Source: Patescibacteria group bacterium (lineage in GTDB: Bacteria > Patescibacteriota > Patescibacteriia > JAHIZJ01). From it: 64,000 nt of DNA. Shown piece by piece: positions 57,089 to 64,000 of this stretch. Under the pieces are notes generated by a model. That model was not told the origin of the DNA and searched no databases. It saw nothing but the letters and a program-made list of their open reading frames with translations. Location: positions 620,001-684,000 of the forward strand of contig JBAZUB010000001.1 in assembly GCA_041661625.1 (NCBI GenBank), read 5' to 3'. How positions within the stretch are numbered: the stretch's first letter is position 1; each line of letters opens with the position of its first letter. The position numbers were made by a program, and so were the translations under genes.

Positions 57089-58081
57089 ATGAAAATCCTC
57101 GGCATCGAGACATCTTGCGACGACACTTCCGTTAGTTTGATTGCGGTGGCCAACCACCGATTAAAAATATTGGCCGAGGTGGTGTCGTCTCAAATCAAAA
57201 CCCACGCCATGTATGGCGGAGTAGTGCCAGAAGTAGCGGCGCGTATGCATATTGAGAATATTATTCCGGTACTGCGTTCGGTATTGCCAAAAAATCCGGA
57301 GAAATACATTGATCGAATCTCCGTGACGCGCGGCCCCGGTTTGGTGACATCGCTGCTGATCGGCGTTGAGACCGCCAAGTCTCTGGCGTTGGCCTGGCAA
57401 AAACCAATCGTTCCGGTCAACCACATCGAAGGACACATGTTGGCCTGTTGGCTGGGCAACAAAGCTATCAAACTACCCGCCGTGGCGCTGATCGTTTCCG
57501 GCGGACATACAGAAATTATATTAATGAAAGATTTTGGGCAATACAAACTAATCGGTCAGACTCAAGACGACGCGGCTGGTGAAGCGTTTGATAAAGTGGC
57601 CAAGTTGTTGAAGCTCGGCTATCCGGGCGGGCCCATCATTCAAAAATTGGCTGAATCTGGCAACCCTAAAGCTTTCGACCTGCCCCGGCCCATGCTGGAT
57701 CGTAAGAATTTTGATTTTAGTTTTGCAGGTTTGAAGACGGCCGTGTTGTATCTCTATCAAAAGGGTGTGGTACCGAAATCAAAGATAAACGATCTGTGCG
57801 CGTCATTTCAACAAGCCGCGATTGATGTGTTAGTCGCTAAGACGATCGTAGCCGCCCGTAAATACAAAGTGAAGACCATACTGCTAGGCGGCGGCGTCGC
57901 GGCTAATCAACCACTACGCGACTCTTTGAGTAAAGAGGCAAGACGACACGGCCTGGCGTTTGCCGCACCGTCGCTGCTCCATTGCGCCGACAACGCCACC
58001 ATGATCGCACTGGCCGGATACTATGGCCAACCCAAACCCTGGTCGCGCATCAAGGCCGATCCGAATTGGGAGTTGGTATAA
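57089..58081 (+). CDS. tsaD: tRNA N6-threonylcarbamoyladenosine transferase
   Basis: This 330-aa ASKHA-fold enzyme transfers threonylcarbamoyl to A37 of ANN-decoding tRNAs. MKILGIETSCDDTSVS at the N-terminus, metal-binding NHIEGHM, ISGGHTEI-type loop (VSGGHTEII) and the late CADNATMIALAG motif are all present. Length is normal. Start ATG lies 19 nt after the terminator. A long GC-rich hairpin follows. Confidence 0.96.
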   Translation: MKILGIETSCDDTSVSLIAVANHRLKILAEVVSSQIKTHAMYGGVVPEVAARMHIENIIPVLRSVLPKNPEKYIDRISVTRGPGLVTSLLIGVETAKSLALAWQKPIVPVNHIEGHMLACWLGNKAIKLPAVALIVSGGHTEIILMKDFGQYKLIGQTQDDAAGEAFDKVAKLLKLGYPGGPIIQKLAESGNPKAFDLPRPMLDRKNFDFSFAGLKTAVLYLYQKGVVPKSKINDLCASFQQAAIDVLVAKTIVAARKYKVKTILLGGGVAANQPLRDSLSKEARRHGLAFAAPSLLHCADNATMIALAGYYGQPKPWSRIKADPNWELV

Positions 58082-58105
58082 AGTTTGAGAATGTATAAAA
58101 TTCCA

Positions 58106-58173
58106 CGTAGGTGGGGATGCCTGCCCGCCATCGCTTCGCTCAGGCGCAGCAGGCGGGGCCATCCTCGCCTACG
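58106..58173. repeat. Extended GC-rich hairpin after tsaD
   Basis: CGTAGG-GGATG/CATCC-CCTACG outer arms and GCCTGCCCGCC/GC-GGCGGGGC inner arms. The CCTGCCCGCC module equals the linkers of the tRNA fragments at 39.3 and 39.7 kb. Confidence 0.6.
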
Positions 58174-58179
58174 GTATTG

Positions 58180-58217
58180 CATATAAAAAGTGTGGCGGGA
58201 CAGAATGTCTCGCCACT
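58180..58217 (-). terminator. Intrinsic terminator of the receiver gene
   Basis: Minus strand GTGGCGAGAC/GTCCCGCCAC stem followed by ACTTTTTATAT. Confidence 0.82.
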
Positions 58218-58228
58218 TGTTCGTGTTG

Positions 58229-58633
58229 TCACTGGCCGGTCAGACTCGCCAGCCTTCGCCGATCGAGCAGATCGCGAATCTTCTCCAATAGCCGGCTCGG
58301 ACTGAACGGTTTGACTACGTAGTCGTCTGCGCCCATCTCCAAGCCAGTCTCCCGATCAATCGGCCGTCCCTTGGACGAAAGCACGATGACCGGCATCTGG
58401 CGTATCCATTCTTCCGCGTCCGCCCGAATCCGCCGCAACACCTCATAGCCATCCATCTTGGGCATCATGATGTCCAGCACCACCAGGTCGGGACGATCTT
58501 GTTCGATACGCCGCAATGCCTCCTCGCCGTCATCAGCCGACAGCACGTCGTATCCCTCCATGGTGAGAGTGAACTCCAAGATGTGAACGACGTAGATCTC
58601 GTCGTCAGCTACCAAGATTCGTTTCCGTTCCAT
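58229..58633 (-). CDS. Stand-alone response regulator receiver protein
   Basis: A 134-aa receiver domain: acidic pocket D10 D11, phospho-acceptor D54 (VVLDIMMPKMDG), S86-S87 and K108 (VVKPF). There is no output domain, as in CheY-like proteins. Start MERKRIL at 58633 follows a GGGGGAAAC ribosome site. No histidine kinase is nearby, so the partner is unknown; pilus motility is one option. Single-gene unit with own promoter and terminator. Confidence 0.92.
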   Translation of the reverse strand: MERKRILVADDEIYVVHILEFTLTMEGYDVLSADDGEEALRRIEQDRPDLVVLDIMMPKMDGYEVLRRIRADAEEWIRQMPVIVLSSKGRPIDRETGLEMGADDYVVKPFSPSRLLEKIRDLLDRRRLASLTGQ

Positions 58634-58680
58634 GTTTCCCCCATACATCTGGATCGAATCTGCCTCGCCACCAAATTGTG

Positions 58681-58707
58681 TTTATACTATTTTATTACTT
58701 TTGTCAA
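58681..58707 (-). promoter_or_regulatory. Promoter of the receiver gene
   Basis: Minus strand TTGACA (58707-58702), 15 nt, TATAAA (58686-58681). Confidence 0.55.
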
Positions 58708-58712
58708 TACCC

Positions 58713-58749
58713 ATAAAAAGAAAAGCAGCCGGCTCGTGGGCTGGCTGCT
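58713..58749 (-). terminator. Intrinsic terminator of the 91-aa gene
   Basis: AGCAGCCAGC/GCCGGCTGCT-type stem on the minus strand with TTTCTTTTT tail. Confidence 0.85.
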
Positions 58750-58762
58750 GGTTGTGTTCTCT

Positions 58763-59038
58763 TTAGTCGTTACGCCAGACGTTCGTGAGCGTTCCCAGCT
58801 TGCGCAGTGACTGCGCCAGGTCGTCACGAAACATAGTCGGCGCGTACTCGGTCGTCCCAGCAAATCCGACGTAGGCGACGTAGTCCCGGTAGCCGAAGTA
58901 ACCCTCGGCGACATCAACATTACTTCTACACCAGTACACCTCCCTGTCTCCGAAGGCCCGGTCCACCAACTCACTCCGCTGTGAGCTAGCCAACATCTCC
59001 CGGGCAACCTCGATCGGCATCATCGGCTTGTCGGCCAT
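58763..59038 (-). CDS. Hypothetical protein, 91 aa (solitary accessory gene)
   Basis: Start MADKPMMPIEVAREML at 59038, chosen for the AAGGAGGGATATAGG ribosome site; the open frame reads further upstream. Mixed alpha/beta, with several Tyr (YFGYRDYVAYVGF), no signal peptide, no family recognised. Own promoter and terminator. Confidence 0.7.
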   Translation of the reverse strand: MADKPMMPIEVAREMLASSQRSELVDRAFGDREVYWCRSNVDVAEGYFGYRDYVAYVGFAGTTEYAPTMFRDDLAQSLRKLGTLTNVWRND

Positions 59039-59121
59039 CCTATATCCCTCCTTGCTCGCGCAGGAGAGATACGTGACGACCATCGTCAAACAAATCTCCT
59101 GCAAAGAATAGTGACGCGCCC

Positions 59122-59150
59122 AACTTAGCACCATATCCGATTTTTGTCAA
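59122..59150 (-). promoter_or_regulatory. Promoter of the 91-aa gene
   Basis: Minus strand TTGACA (59150-59145), 17 nt, TAAGTT (59127-59122). Confidence 0.68.
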
Positions 59151-59220
59151 GGCGCCCGGTTGACCAAACCGCCTATTTTCATTACACTTAGCGTAGTTTA
59201 TTACTGATTTATTGTTTGTC

Positions 59221-61584
59221 ATGGCACCAGAACTACCTAAAGCATACGAGCCGAAAAATACCGAGGATCGGATTTACCAAACCTGGGATAAGTCTGGATA
59301 TTTTAACCCCGATCAACTACCCGGTGACCGTCCTGAAGCTTTTTCCATCGCTATGCCGCCACCCAACGCCACCGGCATCTTGCACATCGGCCACGCGGTC
59401 ATGGTGGCGCTGGAAGATATTATGACCCGATTCGAACGCATGCGAGGCAAACGCACTCTGTGGCTGCCCGGCACCGACCACGCCGCCATCGCCACCCAGA
59501 ACGTCGTGGAAAAGGAGTTGAAAGACGAAGGCAAAACCAAACACGACTTGGGTCGCGTAGAGTTTTTGAATCGAGTCGACACCTTCGTGTCATCTAAACG
59601 CGGTCAGATCAAAGAGCAGATTACCCGCCTGGGAGCCAGCTGTGATTGGAGCCGGGAACGTTTTACTCTCGATCCCGGGATGACTTTGTCCGTAAATGAA
59701 ACTTTTAAACTATTATACGAAGATGGTTTGATCTATCGCGGTATGCGCGTGGTTAATTGGTGTCCCCGTTGTCAGTCCACCTTAGCCGATGACGAGATTG
59801 AATACAAAGAGCAAAACACCAAGCTCTATACGTTCAAATACGACCAGAGTTTTCCGATCGCCATTTCCACCACCCGACCCGAAACGAAGTTTGGCGATAC
59901 CGGCGTGGCCGTGAATCAATCCGACGAGCGCTATCAAAAATATATCGGCCAATCATTTGAGATCGACCTAGACGGCGTGAAGCGCACCATCAAGATCGTG
60001 GCCGACCGGGCGGTCGATCCAAAGTTTGGCACGGGCGCGCTGGGCGTAACACCGGCCCACTCGGCCATCGACGAAGCCATCGCACAACGCGAACATCTAC
60101 CATCGACCAAAGTGATAGATGAAAACGCTCAGATGACATCTGAAGCTGGCGGGGAGTACACCGGCCTATACGTAAAACAGGCTCGAAAAAAACTGGTGGA
60201 ACATTTGCGTACCCAGGGCTTATTAGAGAAAGAAGAAGACATCGCCCACAACCTGTCTATCTGCTATCGGTGTAGCACACCAATCGAACCACTCCCATCC
60301 CGCCAGTGGTTTGTAGCGGTAGATAGGCCAACCCAAAGACTGGATGGTAAAACACTTAAACAACGTGCTCTGGAAGTGGTGGATAAAAACGAGATCGCCT
60401 TTGTTCCAGAAAGATACACAAAAGTCTATCGGCAATGGATGGAAAACCTGCACGACTGGTGCATTTCACGACAGATTTGGTATGGGCACAACATTCCCGT
60501 CTGGTATTGTGAGACATGTCACGATGATCCAAAAAAGGTTGCGGCTGGAAAATACTACTGGCTCGTTACCGGCCAGATACCGGAGAAGTGCCCAAGCTGT
60601 GGCAGCAACGACATTCATCAGGATCACGACACGCTTGATACTTGGTTTTCGTCTGCACTTTGGACTTTTTCTACGTTGGGCTGGCCCAAAAAAACCAAAG
60701 ATCTAAAAACTTTCCACCCGACGTCGGTGATGGAAACCGGCCATGATATTATTTTCTTCTGGGTGGCTCGAATGATATTGATGTCTGCCTATCTGGTTAA
60801 CCAGATTCCTTTCGAAACTGTCTACCTACACGGCTTGATACGCGACACCAAAGGCCGCAAGATGTCCAAGTCGCTAGGCAACGGCATTGACCCGCTTGAG
60901 ATGGCGGACAAGTACGGCGCCGACGCGGTACGATTGAGCTTGGTGATCGGCACCACACCCGGCAATGACCAAAAGCTCGACGAGCAAAAAATCGCCAGCT
61001 ATCGTAACTATGTGAATAAGGTTTGGAATGTCGGCCGCTTCATCGCCATGCAAAGCGAGGGGAAAGATGTTAGCGAACCGAAGGTTGTCACTCTGGCCGA
61101 CCAATGGATCATCAGCCGTACGCAACAACTGGTAAACGATATTACTTCGCGTTTAGAAAAGTTTGAGTTCTCCCAAGCCGGCGAAAAGATCTATGACTTC
61201 GCCTGGCACGAATTGGCCGACTGGTATTTAGAGATTACTAAAATTGAAGGCAATGTGGCCTTAGCGCGCGACGTTTTCAAAACCGTGCTTATACTACTGC
61301 ACCCCTTCATGCCCTTTGTGACTGAAGAGCTCTGGGCGCTATTGAAGTGTGGCGATTCTCAATTGATCATCGAGCCGTGGCCGGTGGTTGAATCCAGCGC
61401 GACCAGCGAATCGACCGAAAAAGAATTCACTGCCTTGCAAAACACGGTGATCGAATACCGGCGCCAGCGCCAGGAACGTAACATTCCGGCTGGCCAGCCG
61501 ATGGAGGTGACCAAACCAAAGGATTTACCGGATGAACAGATCGCCATCATTGAACGTTTGAGTAGAGTCAAAATCACCGAATAA
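59221..61584 (+). CDS. valS: Valyl-tRNA synthetase
   Basis: This 787-aa class I synthetase shows PPPNATGILHIGHA (HIGH at 55-58), the editing domain, the RKMSKSLGNGIDP motif and the anticodon-binding domain. Zinc-like CxxC pairs (CPRC, CPSC) occur. The protein ends soon after the anticodon-binding domain (IIERLSRVKITE), so the C-terminal coiled-coil tRNA arm of about 80-100 residues is missing. Start ATG 59221 is preferred over TTG 59212. Confidence 0.95.
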   Translation: MAPELPKAYEPKNTEDRIYQTWDKSGYFNPDQLPGDRPEAFSIAMPPPNATGILHIGHAVMVALEDIMTRFERMRGKRTLWLPGTDHAAIATQNVVEKELKDEGKTKHDLGRVEFLNRVDTFVSSKRGQIKEQITRLGASCDWSRERFTLDPGMTLSVNETFKLLYEDGLIYRGMRVVNWCPRCQSTLADDEIEYKEQNTKLYTFKYDQSFPIAISTTRPETKFGDTGVAVNQSDERYQKYIGQSFEIDLDGVKRTIKIVADRAVDPKFGTGALGVTPAHSAIDEAIAQREHLPSTKVIDENAQMTSEAGGEYTGLYVKQARKKLVEHLRTQGLLEKEEDIAHNLSICYRCSTPIEPLPSRQWFVAVDRPTQRLDGKTLKQRALEVVDKNEIAFVPERYTKVYRQWMENLHDWCISRQIWYGHNIPVWYCETCHDDPKKVAAGKYYWLVTGQIPEKCPSCGSNDIHQDHDTLDTWFSSALWTFSTLGWPKKTKDLKTFHPTSVMETGHDIIFFWVARMILMSAYLVNQIPFETVYLHGLIRDTKGRKMSKSLGNGIDPLEMADKYGADAVRLSLVIGTTPGNDQKLDEQKIASYRNYVNKVWNVGRFIAMQSEGKDVSEPKVVTLADQWIISRTQQLVNDITSRLEKFEFSQAGEKIYDFAWHELADWYLEITKIEGNVALARDVFKTVLILLHPFMPFVTEELWALLKCGDSQLIIEPWPVVESSATSESTEKEFTALQNTVIEYRRQRQERNIPAGQPMEVTKPKDLPDEQIAIIERLSRVKITE

Positions 61585-61588
61585 TACT

Positions 61589-62821
61589 ATGTCCTATCGT
61601 AACCCTGAACAGGCATATATTCAAGAACACACCAGACACGAAGCACCGCTAAGCTCAAGAGAAGAAGCGGTTGTTGGCTTACTTTCCCGACGGCGACTGG
61701 CCGAACGGCGTCCGGAACGCCTACCGACGGGTGAATTGCTTGGGGTCAGATCACCCAAATCAGACCCATACACAAGTGAAGAGATTTCTAGAGACATGCG
61801 CTGGTTGGCTAGTGATAAGCAAAACAGACGGGATGAGAAATCTGAACGGGCACATCTATTAGAAAGTATCACCGTGACTGACGGTTCGTCCTTCGGTTGG
61901 TTTGGTAATCCTGAAACTACTCGCATAATTGGCACAACCGAATATGACGACCGCCACAATTTCGTAGACGCGGTGATATCATACCAACGAAAGGATGGGA
62001 GTGTAAGCTATTTGGCAATTGACCTAATAGCCGCAAGGTCAGATGCGGAATCTTTATCATCAAAGCGTGTTGCCGACGAAAGAAGGATAATTAACAACGA
62101 CCCATACTCAGTAAAATATCTCCCCGAAAACGTTGAGGGTGGTCAACCACTCGTTCGACGAATTAATAATCTTCCTCGCGTAGTAGTTGGCATGGACCCA
62201 TCGTCAATCACCGCGCTTTCTGAGCATTTGTATGCATACTATCATCCCGAGGTGGCTTTACAGGAGCTGCGCGATCGGCTCGGATTGAAAGCGTATCACA
62301 AAGACTATCCCCAGAACCCACCGGCGATGAAGGAATACGCCCGCCAACAATTGGCTAACCGTCCCGAAGCCTACGATATCGCCCAAGAAGCCTACGCTCA
62401 ATTAGGTAGTCAAGCACTTTTGGCCTTCAATGTATTTCTGGACCGCGCTAACAAGTTACTGCACGAAGAGCGTCCCGAACTTGTGCCCTTTGTGGAAAAA
62501 TTCGCAGTCCTAGAACTGGCTGTAGCCGAATTCCGTGCCCATCTTAACGCCGACCCGGCTGAAGTGGGACGAGAAGAAACCGTGGCCGCGCTACAAAACG
62601 CTTACAAACAGCTCGCCGAATACGAAGCACTCGAAAAAGCCACGGGCTATCCGGTTCGCGAGGTTATTCGGCCACTATTACCATTCGTGAAACATTTCGG
62701 TAAACTAGCTACCCAAAAACAGACGTTAGCCGATCCGGAAAAAGAAGATCCCACCGTCAAGATTTTGGCTCGACCGTGGGAAAGTGATCAGCTGACGCGT
62801 CGCCAGCTGGCGGCCGTTTAG
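61589..62821 (+). CDS. Hypothetical protein, 410 aa
   Basis: It starts 4 nt after valS and is probably cotranscribed. The N-terminus is charged (SSREEAVVGLLSRRRLAERRPERL), the middle (about 90-200) mixed alpha/beta with YDDRHNFVDAVISYQRKDGSVS, and the C-terminal half helical. No signal or membrane helix, no family known to me. Its 3' end overlaps the convergent 62-aa gene by 65 nt. Confidence 0.7.
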   Translation: MSYRNPEQAYIQEHTRHEAPLSSREEAVVGLLSRRRLAERRPERLPTGELLGVRSPKSDPYTSEEISRDMRWLASDKQNRRDEKSERAHLLESITVTDGSSFGWFGNPETTRIIGTTEYDDRHNFVDAVISYQRKDGSVSYLAIDLIAARSDAESLSSKRVADERRIINNDPYSVKYLPENVEGGQPLVRRINNLPRVVVGMDPSSITALSEHLYAYYHPEVALQELRDRLGLKAYHKDYPQNPPAMKEYARQQLANRPEAYDIAQEAYAQLGSQALLAFNVFLDRANKLLHEERPELVPFVEKFAVLELAVAEFRAHLNADPAEVGREETVAALQNAYKQLAEYEALEKATGYPVREVIRPLLPFVKHFGKLATQKQTLADPEKEDPTVKILARPWESDQLTRRQLAAV

Positions 62822-62945
62822 CGGCCTTACGTCTGCGGCGCAGTTCCTCCAAACCGCGCGTTGCCCTGTCACCGATCTCGTCGGCCGTCCTGAGAATGCC
62901 TCGGGACACCGGCGCGACACTCGACTGGCGCCTTTTCGTGCCCAT
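62757..62945 (-). CDS. Small basic protein, 62 aa (accessory gene)
   Basis: Start MGTKRRQSSVAPVSRGI at 62945, 5 nt after CCGGAGG. Highly basic (ELRRRRKAAKRPP) with one helix; could bind nucleic acid. A consensus promoter lies 40 nt upstream. The 3' end overlaps the convergent 410-aa gene by 65 nt, which is unusual in this window. The promoter and ribosome site are the main support. Confidence 0.6.
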   Translation of the reverse strand: MGTKRRQSSVAPVSRGILRTADEIGDRATRGLEELRRRRKAAKRPPAGDASADHFPTVEPKS

Positions 62946-62984
62946 GGACGCCTCCGGGTTAGGAGCCAATTGACGTGGCTCAAG

Positions 62985-63013
62985 ACATTATCATAACACG
63001 ACCTCAATGTCAA
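62985..63013 (-). promoter_or_regulatory. Promoter of the 62-aa gene
   Basis: Minus strand TTGACA (63013-63008), 17 nt, TAATGT (62990-62985). Confidence 0.72.
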
Positions 63014-63121
63014 GGGTTGGTGCCTTTTCGTGTATCAGAAACAAGCTCCCTTCACGAGAAACGCTAAGCGTTTCGGGAGCCTCCTTAATTCTAAATTCTC
63101 AATTATTAATTGTTACTTGTT
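63014..63121. other. Spacer with palindrome and low-complexity repeats
   Basis: AAACGCTAAGCGTTT palindrome (about 63059-63073) then AATTCTAAATTCTCAATTA and GTTACTTGTTC at the pilB stop. Confidence 0.45.
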
Positions 63122-64000
63122 CTATTCAGCTACCCGGAACACTTCCTCCAATGTCGTTAGTCCGTCCAGCGCTTTGAGAATGCCGTCCTGGACCATCGTA
63201 ATCATGCCATTCTTAACCGCTGCCTCCTGGATGACATATTCCGACACCTGTCCGCTGAGAATGATTTTTTCCACGTCAGGACTCATCACCATAACTTCGT
63301 AGATACCGACCCGACCTTTCAGCCCCAAGTGCTGGCATTTGTCACAGCCGGAGCCGTGGTAGAATTTCAAATTATTTATATCCACCTTATAGCCCGAAGA
63401 TACCGGAATGGCTTCTAGCTCCTGGCGCACTTTGACCATCTCGTTTTCACTGGGATGGTACTCCGTTTTACAATTAGCACAGATACGCCGGATCAGACGC
63501 TGAGCCATGACGGCATTGAGCGCCGGGGCCAGCAGGAACGGCTTAGCGTTGAGTGCGATAAACCGCGGAATGGTGCCGGCGGCACTGTTGGTGTGAACCG
63601 TGGACAAGACTAGGTGGCCAGTCAGGGCGGCCTGGATCGCTATCTCGGTCGTTTCGCTGTCTCTGATTTCACCCACCATTACGATATCGGGGTCCTGCCG
63701 TAGAATTGCCCGCAGACCCTTGGCAAAAGTGTAATCACGCGCCGAATCGATCTGGCTTTGGCTGATGCCGGCCAGTTTGTATTCGATTGGATCCTCGAGC
63801 GTAATAATTTTGCTCTCGGGATCATTGAGATGATTCAGAATCGCGTACAGAGTAGTGGTCTTGCCAGAACCAGTCGGTCCGGTCGTGATAATCATTCCAT
63901 TAGGGCGCTTTATTTCCTGCTTGAGCTGCTCATAGGCTAGCCCTCGAATACCCAGCTCATCGAAGGCCAGCGCCGTGGCTGACGATCGCAACAGCCGCAT
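63122..64000 (-). CDS. pilB: Type IV pilus assembly ATPase PilB (C-terminal part; start beyond the window)
   Basis: The visible 292 residues contain Walker A GPTGSGKTTTLYAIL, Asp box, Walker B DIVMVGEIRDSETTEIA, His box GHLVLSTVHTNSA and a four-Cys zinc knuckle (CANC ... CDKC), all typical of PilB/GspE extension ATPases. The N-terminal part lies beyond position 64000. With pilT at 51455-52540 this indicates retractile type IV pili. Confidence 0.94.
   Translation of the reverse strand: MRLLRSSATALAFDELGIRGLAYEQLKQEIKRPNGMIITTGPTGSGKTTTLYAILNHLNDPESKIITLEDPIEYKLAGISQSQIDSARDYTFAKGLRAILRQDPDIVMVGEIRDSETTEIAIQAALTGHLVLSTVHTNSAAGTIPRFIALNAKPFLLAPALNAVMAQRLIRRICANCKTEYHPSENEMVKVRQELEAIPVSSGYKVDINNLKFYHGSGCDKCQHLGLKGRVGIYEVMVMSPDVEKIILSGQVSEYVIQEAAVKNGMITMVQDGILKALDGLTTLEEVFRVAE

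Overview
The window looks like chromosomal DNA of an uncultured candidate-phyla-radiation (Patescibacteria/Parcubacteria-like) bacterium. The signs are densely packed housekeeping genes with 4-20 nt overlaps and mostly weak or absent Shine-Dalgarno sites, a trimmed gene set (short IF-2, short ValRS), a membrane pyrophosphatase, type IV pilus ATPases (PilT, PilB), a DUF3048 surface protein, and many small lineage-specific proteins without recognisable families. This assignment is inference from gene content; no rRNA gene lies in the window.

Layout. 0-4 kb: small minus-strand membrane-protein genes embedded in repeated structured blocks, a NUDIX hydrolase, a SpoU-type methyltransferase, tRNA-Leu with a GIY-YIG nuclease cassette, and an accessory gene. 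4-31.6 kb: a long, almost entirely minus-strand arm with cNMP/GAF regulator, family-4 UDG, MBL hydrolase, folC, nfo, tig, DUF3048, a PaaK-like ligase, three tandem PlsC-like acyltransferases, hppA, nusA, an Ig-like surface protein, yraN, rnhB, a TrmB-like regulator, a receiver/methyltransferase fusion, a lineage-specific operon with repeated leader hairpins, gdh and trxA. 31.7-38 kb: aminotransferase, nested tRNA-Ala, methyltransferase, padR-DUF1048, a broken DUF475 gene, and an autoregulated TrpR/YerC-like repressor followed by a His-codon leader peptide and a transcription attenuator. 38.2-39.8 kb: an AT-rich stretch with DnaA boxes and a perfect parS-type palindrome (candidate oriC), small membrane genes (one broken by an amber codon), then a tangle of nested and fragmentary tRNA genes with a second parS-like site. 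40-48.7 kb: plus-strand core genes (bactofilin, DAG-kinase-like, infB, rbfA, nrnA, clpP, rny, ymdB, HU). 48.8-50.1 kb: nested tRNA-Arg, and tRNA-Lys with a second GIY-YIG cassette bounded by 48-bp perfect direct repeats. 50-64 kb: metallophosphoesterase, pilT, NUDIX, SPFH with a ribbon-helix-helix gene, tRNA-Glu with a 240-bp insertion, tsaD, a lone receiver protein, valS, and the C-terminal part of pilB at the edge.

How it works together. Two gene styles coexist. Housekeeping genes are overlapping, polycistronic and mostly lack a Shine-Dalgarno. Scattered solitary accessory genes carry a sigma70-type promoter, a strong GGAGG site and an intrinsic terminator. Gene orientation switches near 38 kb, which together with DnaA boxes and parS suggests bidirectional replication from there. 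tRNA genes are hot spots: almost every one is flanked or interrupted by hairpins, duplicated tRNA ends, GIY-YIG cassettes or another tRNA. The most unusual elements are (1) complete tRNAs nested inside split tRNA genes with complementary arms, (2) tRNA-end GIY-YIG cassettes, (3) the TrpR-like operator plus His-leader attenuator, and (4) a structured element found at two tRNA loci.
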